Assembly: GCA_965198185.1 (NCBI GenBank)
Contig: CBDAOU010000002.1
Location: 620,001-684,000, forward strand
Length of the DNA: 64,000 nt
Direction of reading: 5' to 3'
Origin: JAJECS01 sp965198185
GTDB taxonomy: Bacteria > Chloroflexota > UBA11872
Made by a program: the position numbers and the translations under genes. Under the pieces are notes generated by a model. The model had not been told where the DNA came from. It saw nothing but the letters and a program-made list of their open reading frames with translations, and did no database searches. Below are positions 32,536-41,132 of this stretch, piece after piece. Positions within the stretch are counted from its first letter, which is position 1. Every line of letters starts with the position of its first letter.

Positions 32536-33894
32536 GTGCTTGAAAAAGTGCTGGTGGCCAACCGGGGCGAAATGGCGGTGCGAGTCATTCGGGCGTGTCA
32601 CGACCTCGGGATCGGCACGGTGGCGATCTACTCAGAGGCCGATGCCGACAGTCTGCCGGTGCATATTGCGGATGAGACGGTGTGCATCGGCCCTGCCGCC
32701 TCAAGCGCGAGCTACTTGAATGTCCCGAATATCATCGGCGCCGCGCTGAATACGGGCGCGGATGCGGTGCATCCCGGCGCAGGGTTCCTGGCGGAGAATG
32801 CCTATTTCGCGGAAGTCTGCGCCCGCTACAACCTGACGTTTGTGGGGCCGGACCCGGACACCATTCGAGCGCTGGGCGACAAAGTGCGCGCCCGCGCGGC
32901 GGCCGTGGCGGCGGGCTTACCGGTCGTGCCCGGGTCCGAGGAGCCGGTGCGCGACGCCACCCATGCCCGTGAAATCGCGCGCGAGATTGGGTTCCCGGTC
33001 GTGCTCAAGGCCGCGGCCGGCGGTGGGGGGCGCGGCATACGACCGGTCGCTGATCCCGACGAGCTAACCGGGCTGTTCTCGCTGGCGCAGGCCGAGGCGC
33101 GAGCCTCATTCGGCAGCGGCGATCTCTACGTCGAAAAACTGATCGAGTCACCCCGTCACGTCGAGGTGCAGGTGATCGGCGACGGCAGATCGGTGCTCCA
33201 TGCATGGCATCGCGAGTGCTCCATTCAACGCCGCTATCAGAAGCTCGTCGAAGAGGCCCCGGCGCCCAACCTGCCGGATGGCCTGAGCGATCGAATCACA
33301 CAGGCCGCGGTGCACCTGATGCGAGACCTGGACTACCGCAGCGCGGGCACCGTCGAGTTCTTGGTGGACGCAGACGGCGACTTCTTTTTCATGGAGGCGA
33401 ATGCGCGCATTCAGGTCGAGCATCCCATCACCGAAGCGATCACGGGCCTCGACGTGGTTGGCGCGCAGCTCCGGATCGCCGGCGGCGACACGCTCGGCGT
33501 TGGCCAGGAGGATGTGGGCTGTCATGGCCATGCCGTGGAGTTCCGGTTGACCGCCGAAGATCCGGCGCGGGATTTCCGGCCCGACTCGGGGCGGATCACG
33601 CGGCTCCACCTTCCCGGCGGCCTTGGCGTGCGCGTGGACACGCACGTTTACGCCGGGTACGAGGTGCCGCCGTTCTACGATTCCCTGCTGGCGAAACTGA
33701 TCGTGTGGGGCGAGACCCGTGCGGAGGCACTGAACCGCGCGCGCCGTGCCCTGGCGGAGACGGTGTTGGAGGGCCCGGCCACCAACCTGGCCTTTCACCA
33801 AGCGGTGGTCGACGACCCACAGTTTGCTGCAGGGTCCTATGACGTGAGCTACGTCGAGGCCCTGCACGACCGGGTGGCCGGCGTCACGGCCTAA
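32536..33894 (+). CDS. accC: Acetyl-CoA carboxylase, biotin carboxylase subunit
   Basis: AccC carboxylates the biotin on AccB using ATP and bicarbonate, the first committed step of fatty acid synthesis. The 452 residues have the ATP-grasp fold: VLVANRGEMAVRVIRAC at the N-terminus, KAAAGGGGRGI, RHVEVQVIGDG, ECSIQRRYQKLVEEAPAP and EANARIQVEHPITE. Three sites differ from the E. coli consensus: HPGYGF reads HPGAGF, RRHQK reads RRYQK, and EMNTR reads EANAR. The catalytic glutamates, lysine and arginine remain. The start is a GTG. accB is 7 kb downstream, and no carboxyltransferase genes (accA/accD) are in the window. Confidence 0.93.
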   Translation: MLEKVLVANRGEMAVRVIRACHDLGIGTVAIYSEADADSLPVHIADETVCIGPAASSASYLNVPNIIGAALNTGADAVHPGAGFLAENAYFAEVCARYNLTFVGPDPDTIRALGDKVRARAAAVAAGLPVVPGSEEPVRDATHAREIAREIGFPVVLKAAAGGGGRGIRPVADPDELTGLFSLAQAEARASFGSGDLYVEKLIESPRHVEVQVIGDGRSVLHAWHRECSIQRRYQKLVEEAPAPNLPDGLSDRITQAAVHLMRDLDYRSAGTVEFLVDADGDFFFMEANARIQVEHPITEAITGLDVVGAQLRIAGGDTLGVGQEDVGCHGHAVEFRLTAEDPARDFRPDSGRITRLHLPGGLGVRVDTHVYAGYEVPPFYDSLLAKLIVWGETRAEALNRARRALAETVLEGPATNLAFHQAVVDDPQFAAGSYDVSYVEALHDRVAGVTA

Positions 33895-33896
33895 CG

Positions 33897-34328
33897 GTGG
33901 CCGCACGCCCGCGCCGCGACCGCCGAGCGGCCCGCGAAGCTGTGATGCGGGTGCTGTTCGAAGCCGCCATTCGAGGAGGCGATCCGCTGGACCTCTTCAC
34001 GTCCCGACAGCACGAGCTGGGTCTGGCCGCGGGCACGCGGGCCTATGCCGGAACGCTCGTTGAGGAAATCGTCGCGCGTTCCGAGGACCTTGATGCGACA
34101 ATCAGTGAGTTGGCCCCCGCCTGGCCCATTGCGCAAATGGCTCAGCTGGAAGTGGCTATTCTGCGAATCGGCATCGCCGAGATCGACTCCGGCCACGTGC
34201 CGCCGGCGGTGGCGATCAACGAGGCGGTTGAGCTTGCGAAGCAGTACTGCACCGATGGCGGGCGACGTCTCGTCAACGGTGCGTTGGGGACGCACGTGCG
34301 ACGCCGGGCGGACTCGCCGGCGTCGTAG
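33897..34328 (+). CDS. nusB: Transcription antitermination protein NusB
   Basis: NusB binds boxA RNA together with S10 and supports antitermination on rRNA operons. The 143-residue all-helical protein begins RRDRRAAREAVMRVLFEAAI and contains PIAQMAQLEVAILRIGIAEI and the conserved VAINEAVELAKQYCTDGGRRLVN region (split here over residues ~103-125). The GTG start lies 2 bases after accC. The order accC-nusB is common in Gram-positive genomes. Confidence 0.94.
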   Translation: MAARPRRDRRAAREAVMRVLFEAAIRGGDPLDLFTSRQHELGLAAGTRAYAGTLVEEIVARSEDLDATISELAPAWPIAQMAQLEVAILRIGIAEIDSGHVPPAVAINEAVELAKQYCTDGGRRLVNGALGTHVRRRADSPAS

Positions 34329-34343
34329 ACAGTAGGCTTGGGT

Positions 34344-35195
34344 ATGGACGCGGACAGACCTGCCGAACGCCCGGACGAGCCGCCCGAGGAACCTCGGGCG
34401 CCAGACGGGGAACCTCAGGAGCCGGAGGGCGAAGCAACCGGCGGCGTGATGACGCTGCGCGAGCACCTCCAGGAGCTCCGCACGCGGCTCACGATTGCCG
34501 TGCTGGCCGTCATCGTGGGAAGTCTGGTGGTGTGGCCGTTCAAGGATTTTGTATTCGAAGTCGTGCAGTATCCGCTGCCGCGCGGCGCCATCTTGCAGCA
34601 GATTTCCCCCACGGAGACCCTGTTCACTTTCTTCATGATCTCAATCATCATCGGGTTGGGTGTCGCCAGTCCCATCGTGCTGTATCAAGTCCTGGCCTAT
34701 GTGGCGCCCGGTCTCTACGCGCATGAAAGGCGCTGGCTCTACCTGAGTATTCCGGCGATCGCGGTGGCGTTCCTCATCGGGGCGGCCTTCGCGTGGTTCG
34801 TGGTGCTGCGGTTTACCGTGGGATTCCTGGCGGGTTTCGCGCCGAGATCAATTGCGACGGAGTTCACGGTCGCGACCTGGGTCACGTTCGTTCTGCGGAT
34901 TTTGCTCGCAGTCGGCATCGCCTTCGAAACGCCATTCTTCATCTTTGCGCTGGCAAAGATCGGCGTCGTCAAGGCCAGCACGCTGGGCAAGTACCGCCGC
35001 TATGCCATAGTCGCGATTGTGATCCTGGCTGCCGTCATCACGCCAACGCCGGATCCCTTCACCCAGCTATCGGTGGCCGTGCCGGTATACGCGCTGTATG
35101 AGATCGGCGTCGTGCTGGCCCGCGTGGCGGCGCCTGAAGATGAACCGGAGGCGGCAGACGGCCAGGCCGGCGCCGAGCCGGCGGTGAGCGGCTAG
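34344..35195 (+). CDS. tatC: Sec-independent protein translocase TatC
   Basis: TatC is the receptor of the twin-arginine export pathway for folded proteins. The 283 residues open with a ~35-residue acidic, proline-rich tail, then the family motif MTLREHLQELRTRL and six hydrophobic segments. Conserved landmarks include FTFFMISIIIGLGVASPIVLYQ (split here by position) and FETPFFIFALAKIGVV, and near the last helices AVITPTPDPFTQLSVAVP. No tatA or tatB gene is nearby. The ATG at 34344 is preferred over a TTG two codons earlier. The stop lies 10 bases from the convergent pseudouridine synthase. Confidence 0.95.
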   Translation: MDADRPAERPDEPPEEPRAPDGEPQEPEGEATGGVMTLREHLQELRTRLTIAVLAVIVGSLVVWPFKDFVFEVVQYPLPRGAILQQISPTETLFTFFMISIIIGLGVASPIVLYQVLAYVAPGLYAHERRWLYLSIPAIAVAFLIGAAFAWFVVLRFTVGFLAGFAPRSIATEFTVATWVTFVLRILLAVGIAFETPFFIFALAKIGVVKASTLGKYRRYAIVAIVILAAVITPTPDPFTQLSVAVPVYALYEIGVVLARVAAPEDEPEAADGQAGAEPAVSG

Positions 35196-35205
35196 TCGTC
35201 GAAGT

Positions 35206-36174
35206 TCAGTCCTCGGTCGACAGCTTTTGGGTGGGCGGCGTGTCGGGCAGCGCGAGGCCAAGCTCTTGCAGGCCACGCTGCATGTCTTGCGGCGGCGCCA
35301 CTGCCGCGCGCCAGCGACCGCCTGACGGATCGGTGAACTCAAGCGTCCAGGCGTGCAGCAGCAGGCGACTGGCTAGCGGCGGCTGCGGTCCGTAGCGCGG
35401 ATCGCCCAGCACCGGGTGGCCGATGGACGCGAGGTGGACCCGAATCTGGTGCGTTCGGCCGGTGCGCGGACGCACGTCCAGCAGTGAGGCGCTCGTGCTG
35501 GACTCGAGCACCGCAAAGGAGGTCTGGGCCGCGCGCCCGGATCGCGTGACGGCCATGTGGGTGCGGCGGGTTGGGTGACGGCCGATGGGAGCGTCGATGT
35601 CGGCGGTGGCAACCGTTGGCCGGCTGTGCACCGCGGCCAGATAGCGCTTCTTGACCTCGCGGTGCTCGAACGCCTGTTGGAAGACCTGGTAGGCCGCCGC
35701 CGTCCGCGCGATGAGAACGACGCCCGACGTGTCGCGGTCCAGCCGATGCACGATGCCGGGGCGTCTCGGATTGCCCACGTGGGCCAACTCCGGGTAGTGG
35801 GCGACCAGTTGGTGGGCTAGCGTCGCCGGCTCATCGGCCGCTCCCGGGTGCATGACCAACCCGGACGGCTTGTCCACCACGACGAGGTCCTGCGTTTCGA
35901 GAATGACGCGCAGCGGGCGGCAATCGGGAGTCAGCGAGCCACGAGTCTCGGCCAGGTCGACCGCAACATTGTCGCCAGGCGATATGCGGTAGTCGGGGTC
36001 CCGGGGCTCGTCGTTAACCAGAACGCGATTGGCCTGAATCAGCCGCGAAGCTTGTGAGCGACTCACCTCGGAAATGGCGTCTGCCACGAAGCGATCCAGA
36101 CGGCGCCCGGCGGCGGTATCCGGAACAACGACGCTTCGCGTAGCGGCGCTCACAGCCGCGACCGATTCGCCCAA
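35206..36174 (-). CDS. rluD: RluA/RluD family pseudouridine synthase
   Basis: The family converts specific uridines in 23S rRNA or tRNA to pseudouridine. The 322 residues have an N-terminal S4 RNA-binding domain (RRLDRFVADAISEVSRSQASR) and the catalytic domain with aspartate in GIVHRLDRDTSGVVLIART. KPSGLVMHPG and PRTGRTHQIRVHLASIGHPVLG are further signatures. RluD is the likeliest identity given the S4 domain, but the exact target cannot be read. The start is a TTG at 36174; a GTG seven codons in would also fit. It diverges from lepB. Confidence 0.9.
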   Translation of the reverse strand: MGESVAAVSAATRSVVVPDTAAGRRLDRFVADAISEVSRSQASRLIQANRVLVNDEPRDPDYRISPGDNVAVDLAETRGSLTPDCRPLRVILETQDLVVVDKPSGLVMHPGAADEPATLAHQLVAHYPELAHVGNPRRPGIVHRLDRDTSGVVLIARTAAAYQVFQQAFEHREVKKRYLAAVHSRPTVATADIDAPIGRHPTRRTHMAVTRSGRAAQTSFAVLESSTSASLLDVRPRTGRTHQIRVHLASIGHPVLGDPRYGPQPPLASRLLLHAWTLEFTDPSGGRWRAAVAPPQDMQRGLQELGLALPDTPPTQKLSTED

Positions 36175-36202
36175 GATGCCCGGCCCTCCGCCAATCGCTG
36201 CC

Positions 36203-36208
36203 TATACT
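36203..36208 (+). promoter_or_regulatory. Possible -10 box of lepB
   Basis: TATACT lies 55 bases before the chosen lepB start in the gap between the divergent rluD and lepB genes. No clear -35 box accompanies it, so this is only suggestive. Confidence 0.25.
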
Positions 36209-36262
36209 CGTGCCAGGCGTGCCCGGCTCGGGTCGCCCTTCTCATGGGAGACGGCTCCGGCG

Positions 36263-36841
36263 GTGCTGCAGCGCAATAGCAACGTCCTGCTTGAGATCAC
36301 GGAAACCGTGCTCTTGGCATTGCTGATCTTCTTCGGCACGCGGATGGTTGTGCAGAATTTTCGCGTGGATGGCGGCAGCATGGTGCCCGCGCTCGAGAAC
36401 GGGGAATTCCTCCTTGTGAACAAGCTGGCCTATGTGGCCGCGCAACCCAGCCGCGGCGACGTGGTTGTGTTTCGATCCCCAGCCAAACCCGACGAGGACC
36501 TGGTGAAGCGCATCGTCGGACTGCCGAACGAAACCGTGGAATTTCGTGACGGCGGCGTGTATCTGGACGGGCGCCGGCTCGATGAGGGCGACTACTACGC
36601 GGGTATAACGGGCTCCCGCACAGGCCGCAGCTTGGTGGTTCCCGAGCAGGCCTATTTCGTCCTTGGCGATAACCGGGGCCAGAGCATCGATTCCCGGAGC
36701 TTCGGCATCGTGCCGGGCGCGTCGATCGTCGGGCAGGTTTGGTTGGTGTATTGGCCGGTGGGCAAGTTTGGCGTTCTGCCCGGCGACACCCCCGGCTTTC
36801 GGCCGACGCCGGAACGCGTCAGTCTGCTTCAGGCGGCCTAG
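36263..36841 (+). CDS. lepB: Signal peptidase I
   Basis: This membrane-anchored serine protease cleaves signal peptides of exported proteins. After a single N-terminal membrane segment (ITETVLLALLIFFGTRMVV) comes the catalytic serine in FRVDGGSMVPALENGEFLLVN. The catalytic lysine is in EDLVKRIVGLPNETVEF, and the late motif is VLGDNRGQSIDSRSFG. The GTG at 36263 gives 192 residues with the anchor near the N-terminus, as in related proteins; upstream codons have no homology. The last 23 bases overlap the convergent HIT gene. Confidence 0.93.
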   Translation: MLQRNSNVLLEITETVLLALLIFFGTRMVVQNFRVDGGSMVPALENGEFLLVNKLAYVAAQPSRGDVVVFRSPAKPDEDLVKRIVGLPNETVEFRDGGVYLDGRRLDEGDYYAGITGSRTGRSLVVPEQAYFVLGDNRGQSIDSRSFGIVPGASIVGQVWLVYWPVGKFGVLPGDTPGFRPTPERVSLLQAA

Positions 36842-37349
36842 CTCGCGGCGTCGCATCGTCGCTCGGCCACGCCTCAATCAGGCGGCGCTTGGTCTGGTCC
36901 AGCGATTCCGGGAGCACCTTCGTGTCGGCCGTCACGGCCATGAAGCTGGTATCGCCCTCCCAGCGCGGCACAAGGTGGAAGTGCAAATGAGCCGGGATTC
37001 CGGCGCCCGCGGCGCGCCCGAGATTCATCCCCACGTTAAACGCATCAGGTCCTAGCGCGTCGCCCAGCGCCCTACGGCCTTGCGTGAGCAGGTGCATCAG
37101 CTCGGCCGCTTCCTCCGGGCTCAGGTCCACAATGTCGGCCACGTGGCGGTAGGGCAACACCATCAGATGCCCGTTGTTGTAGGGGAAGAGATTGAGCGTG
37201 GCGTAGGTCAGCCGACCTGCCTTTACGACAAGCTCCGGATGCCCGACCGCGGTCTCGCGGTCGGTGCAGAACGGACAGTCCGACGTCTTGTCAGCCGCTG
37301 TCGCCACGTACTCCAATCGCCACGGGCTCCAAAGTCGCTGCGAGACCAT
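36819..37349 (-). CDS. HIT-domain nucleotide hydrolase or phosphorylase
   Basis: Histidine-triad proteins act on dinucleotides such as Ap4A or on nucleoside phosphoramidates. The 176 residues carry the triad as IPAHLHFHLVPRW, with LNLFPYNNGHLMVLPYRHVA upstream, typical of the Ap4A phosphorylase-like branch. The N-terminal LWSPWRLEYVAT and DCPFC motifs are also characteristic of that branch. The nucleotide substrate is not certain. It is convergent with lepB, and the two 3' ends overlap by 23 bases. Confidence 0.9.
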   Translation of the reverse strand: MVSQRLWSPWRLEYVATAADKTSDCPFCTDRETAVGHPELVVKAGRLTYATLNLFPYNNGHLMVLPYRHVADIVDLSPEEAAELMHLLTQGRRALGDALGPDAFNVGMNLGRAAGAGIPAHLHFHLVPRWEGDTSFMAVTADTKVLPESLDQTKRRLIEAWPSDDATPRARPPEAD

Positions 37350-37418
37350 CTGGGTGTCCCGGGGGCCTGTCTGCGGATGGTACCGAGACTAGGGTGCGCG
37401 CGCTGATACGATCGGCGA

Positions 37419-38620
37419 ATGAGCCTTAGCCGATTTCACAGCCCGGTGGCCCGGGCGATGGAGCAGAATCCGCTGCGGCCCAACTGGTCGATGCAGCGGC
37501 CGGGTCTGCTGAGCCTGGCGTTCGGGTTTCCGGATGCCGCGAGCTTCCCGTACGACGACCTGGGGCGAGTGACCCAAGATCTCATGGCGCAGCGCCATGC
37601 CGACGCGCTCCAGTACGGGCCGGTGTCCGGTCCAGAGCCGCTGCGGGCCTTCGTGGCCGATTGGGCGCGGACGACGGAGGGCCTGCCCGTGGGGCCCGAG
37701 AACGTGCTGATTACGAGCGGCGCGTCGCAGGCCATCGTGCTCACCGCGCGTCTCCTCGTGCCGGCGGGCGGCACCATCCTCGTCGAGTCGCCCACCTTCA
37801 TCGGCGCGCTGTGGTTTCTGCGTGGGCTCGGCCTGGAGGTCGTTGGGGTTCCGGTAGACGCGGATGGGATCGAGCCAGATGCGCTGGAAGACACGGTGCG
37901 CCGGCTGCGGGCGTCTGGCGTCGATGTCAACGTCGTGTACACCATGCCGACCGTCCACAATCCAATTGGCACGAATGCCTCCGAGGCACGCCGGCAGGAA
38001 CTCACCGCCGTCGCCGAACGTCTCGACCTGGTCTTTCTCGAAGACGACGCCTACGGCGATCTGATCTTCGACGGCGAGCGCCCGACGGCGTTGTACACGC
38101 TGGCTGGGCCTGAGCGAGTCATCAAGATGGGCACCTTCTCAAAGCTCGTTGCCGGCGGCATGCGGCTGGGTTGGGCGTTGGCCGATCCGGACGACGTGGC
38201 GACGATGTGCAGCCTCAAGGCCGACAGTGCGAGCAGTCCGTTCGCGGCCTGGACAGCGGCCGAGTACCTCGCCGCGGGAGCCCTGGCGGATCGCGTGCCG
38301 GCGCTTCGGTCGCTCTATCGAGCCCGCCGTGACGCCATGCTCGAGGAATTGGAGCCGCTGGCGCGGCTTGGCTGTATCGTGGTCGCGCCCGGTGGGCGGC
38401 TTCTTTCGTGTGGCTCACGCTGCCCGAGGGGGTGGATAGCGAGGCCATTCGAGGCACGATTGAGGATCACGGCGTCACCTATCTGGCGGGCCACCATTGC
38501 TTCGCCGACGGCGAACGGCGCCGCGACATCCGGCTGGCGTATAGCTATTTGCCTGAGGACCAGATTCGAGAAGGCGTTCGGCGACTCGTGCGAGGGCTGG
38601 AGGCGGTGCTGGCGAACTAG
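37419..38620 (+). pseudogene. PLP-dependent aminotransferase (class I/II), disrupted by two single-base insertions
   Basis: The gene encodes a fold-type I aminotransferase of the 2-aminoadipate/MocR-tail group, about 400 residues if intact. The 5' frame is good from MSLSRFHSPVARAMEQNP through the PLP-lysine motif KMGTFSKLVAGGMRLGW. At 38391-38410 the reading frame breaks: the DNA reads GGTGGGCGGCTTCTTTCGTG, while GGTGGCGGCTTCTTCGTG would give the expected GGGFFVWL. One extra G and one extra T explain it. The remaining 70 residues (WLTLPEGVDSEAIRGTIEDH to RGLEAVLAN) continue in another frame to the stop at 38618-38620. This is either a recent pseudogene or a base-calling error; both insertions lengthen short homopolymers. 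Confidence 0.8.
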
Positions 38621-39684
38621 GACGGTCGCCGGGCCGCCGCCGACGCGGACTGTTGGGGAACGGCTGTTCCCACCCCCGGCGCTTGGCCATCGCCAACGGC
38701 GACGGGCGCTGTCCACTCCACCGCTACCGCAGCCCAGGAGAGCCCAGCCCCAAAGCCAACGAGGACAAGACGGTCGCCTGGGGACACGCGCCCCTGGGCG
38801 AGGGCCTCGCAGAGGGCGATCGGAATCGACGCCGACGACGTATTGCCATACACGTCGGCGTTGACGACGACCCGATCCGGCGTCAAGCGCAGCTCATCGG
38901 TGATGGCGTTGATGATCCGCAGATTGGCCTGATGCGGGATGAAGAGATCGAGGTCGGTGGGCTGCCAGCCGGCGCGAGCCATGGCCACGGCAGCCGCGCG
39001 GACCGTGGCCTTGACGGCGAACTTATAGACCGCCCGCCCGTTCATTGAAAGAAGGTGCAGGCGGTCCCGCACCGTTTCCATGCTGGCGGGACGTTTGCTG
39101 CCGCCGGCGGGAATATGCAGCAGCGGGGCGCCACTGCCGTCGGACCCTAGTGAGTTGCCGCGAATGCCGCCATCCGCGCTGCCTTGCATGACGACCGCGC
39201 CGGCGCCGTCGCCAAACAGGACGCAGGTCGATCGGTCCGTCCAGTCGACGATCCGCGACATCGTCTCGGAGCCGATTAGCAGCACGGTCTTGGCGGTTCC
39301 CGCCTCGATGAGTGCGCGCCCGAGCTCCAGGCCATAGGTGAAGCCGGCGCAGGCGGCGTTCAGATCGAAGGCCCCCGCGCTGCGGGCCCCAATTGCGTCC
39401 TGGATCAAGTTGGCCGTCGCCGGCATGGGCGTTTCGGGCGTGAGGGTGGCCACGATCACGAGGTCGACGTCGGCTGCGGTAAGTCCCGCCTGCGCCAGCG
39501 CACGAGTGGCCGCGTCGTAACCCAGGCTGAAGGTTGTGTCGCCGTCGGCGGCAATCCGCCGCTGCCGGATGCCGGTGCGTGACGCGATCCAGGCATCCGT
39601 GGTGTTGACCATCGACTCGAGATGGGCATTGGTCCAAATCTGCTCGGGGACCGCCATTCCCCAGCCGACAATCGTGGCTGACAT
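38617..39684 (-). CDS. fabH: 3-oxoacyl-ACP synthase III
   Basis: FabH condenses acetyl-CoA (or another acyl-CoA) with malonyl-ACP to start fatty acid chains. The 355 residues contain the catalytic cysteine in DLNAACAGFTYGLELG, the histidine in LFIPHQANLRIINA and the asparagine in VYGNTSSASIPIAL. VNTTDAWIASRTGIRQRRI at the N-terminus is typical. The C-terminus carries ~25 extra low-complexity residues (VGDGQAPGVGTAVPQQSASA) beyond the usual end. It diverges from fabF, and its 3' end overlaps that of the aminotransferase by 4 bases. Confidence 0.94.
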   Translation of the reverse strand: MSATIVGWGMAVPEQIWTNAHLESMVNTTDAWIASRTGIRQRRIAADGDTTFSLGYDAATRALAQAGLTAADVDLVIVATLTPETPMPATANLIQDAIGARSAGAFDLNAACAGFTYGLELGRALIEAGTAKTVLLIGSETMSRIVDWTDRSTCVLFGDGAGAVVMQGSADGGIRGNSLGSDGSGAPLLHIPAGGSKRPASMETVRDRLHLLSMNGRAVYKFAVKATVRAAAVAMARAGWQPTDLDLFIPHQANLRIINAITDELRLTPDRVVVNADVYGNTSSASIPIALCEALAQGRVSPGDRLVLVGFGAGLSWAAVAVEWTAPVAVGDGQAPGVGTAVPQQSASAAARRPS

Positions 39685-39873
39685 GGATCCTCTCGTGGCA
39701 GAAGCAAAGTGGCCGCCGCGGCGGCCCGCGTCGCAGAATAGCGCGGACTTGAGACTTGTTCGACCAGCTCCAAGGCCACACGTTTGGCGGGTTCTCGGTC
39801 GTGGCCCGCGATATACTTAACCAGGCGCGCTTCGCCTACTTCGGCGCCGGCCCTCAGGGCGGTACGGAACTCC
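39685..39873. promoter_or_regulatory. Divergent fabH/fabF intergenic region
   Basis: The 189-base gap must hold promoters for both fabH and fabF-accB-bioY-acpP. On the fabF side a -10-like TATACT occurs at 39812-39817, but no well-spaced -35 is seen. I find no convincing operator palindrome of the FapR type. A GGAA ribosome site precedes the fabF ATG. Confidence 0.4.
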
Positions 39874-41115
39874 ATGGACAATCGAATCGTCGTTACCGGC
39901 TATGGAGCGGTGACTCCACTGGCGGATACCGCCGCTGCGACGTGGCGTGGCGTTCTGGAAGGGCAGAGCGGAGTCGCGCGCATCACGGCCTTCGATCCCA
40001 CACCCTTCACGTCACAGATCGCGGGTGAGGTCACCCCATGGGATCCCAAGGCAAAGCTCGGGGCCAAGCACGCCCGGCGCACTGATCGCTTTACGCAGTT
40101 TGCGCTGGAAGCGTCGCGGGCGGCGCTCGAGCACTCGGGTCTGGAAATCACGGAGGCCAACCGCCATCGCATCGGCGTGTACATCGGAACCGGCGTCGGT
40201 GGATTGGTGTTGCTGCAGAACCAGACCGACGTGCTGCGCGCACGCGGTCCGTCGCGCGTGAGTCCATTCTTCATTCCGCTGATCATCGGGAACATGGCCG
40301 CGGGGATGGTCTCCATGGAGTATCGGATCGAGGGACCGAATCTCGCCATAGTTTCCGCCTGTGCCTCAGGCGCGCACTCCATCGGCGAAGCGGCCGAGGT
40401 GATCAAGCGCGGCGAAGCGGACGCGATGTTGGCGGGTGGCACGGAAGGCGCAATCTCGCCCATCGGTCTCGCCGGCTTTTGCGCGGGACGCGCGCTATCG
40501 ACGCGAAACGATGAGCCTGAGCGCGCCTCGCGTCCGTTCGATCGGGAACGGGATGGCTTTGTTGCCGCCGAGGGTGCCGGAGTCGTGATTCTGGAGTCGT
40601 ACGCGCATGCCAAGGCGCGCGGGGCCGAGATCTGCGGCGAGCTCTTGGGCTACGGCGCCTCCGCCGACGCGTTCCACATGACCCAGCCGCCTGCCGACGG
40701 CCGCGGCGCACGTCTCGCGATGGAGAACGCCCTGCGAAAGGCCCACCTCGATAGTGCCGACATCGACTACGTCAATGCGCACGGCACCGCGACCGAACAG
40801 GGAGACGCCGCCGAGACCCAAGCGCTCAAGGCCGTCTTCAACAGCGGGGCGGCGGATGTTCCCGTGAGCTCCACAAAGTCGATGATGGGCCATCTCATCG
40901 GAGCCGCCGGCGCCGTGGAATTCATTCTGTGCCTGCAAGCCCTGCGAGACAACGTTGCGCCGCCGACGATCAACTACGAGGTTCCGGACCCGGACTGCGA
41001 TTTGGACTACGTGCCCAACCAGGCTCGCGAGTTGCCACTCCGACGGGTGATGTCGAACAGCTTCGGATTCGGAGGCCAGAATGCGGCGCTCATCGTCGGG
41101 TCAGACACCGGCTAA
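39874..41115 (+). CDS. fabF: 3-oxoacyl-ACP synthase II
   Basis: FabF elongates acyl-ACP by condensation with malonyl-ACP. The 413-residue thiolase-fold enzyme starts RIVVTGYGAVTPLADTAA. The catalytic triad is visible: cysteine in VSACASGAHSIGEA, and histidines in VNAHGTATEQGD and MMGHLIGAAGAVE. NSFGFGGQNAALIV closes the chain. A longer frame exists upstream, but the ATG at 39874 starts exactly at the conserved N-terminus and has a GGAA ribosome site. It heads a run with accB, bioY and acpP. Confidence 0.95.
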   Translation: MDNRIVVTGYGAVTPLADTAAATWRGVLEGQSGVARITAFDPTPFTSQIAGEVTPWDPKAKLGAKHARRTDRFTQFALEASRAALEHSGLEITEANRHRIGVYIGTGVGGLVLLQNQTDVLRARGPSRVSPFFIPLIIGNMAAGMVSMEYRIEGPNLAIVSACASGAHSIGEAAEVIKRGEADAMLAGGTEGAISPIGLAGFCAGRALSTRNDEPERASRPFDRERDGFVAAEGAGVVILESYAHAKARGAEICGELLGYGASADAFHMTQPPADGRGARLAMENALRKAHLDSADIDYVNAHGTATEQGDAAETQALKAVFNSGAADVPVSSTKSMMGHLIGAAGAVEFILCLQALRDNVAPPTINYEVPDPDCDLDYVPNQARELPLRRVMSNSFGFGGQNAALIVGSDTG

Positions 41116-41132
41116 GGGTGTGGTGACGCGCG

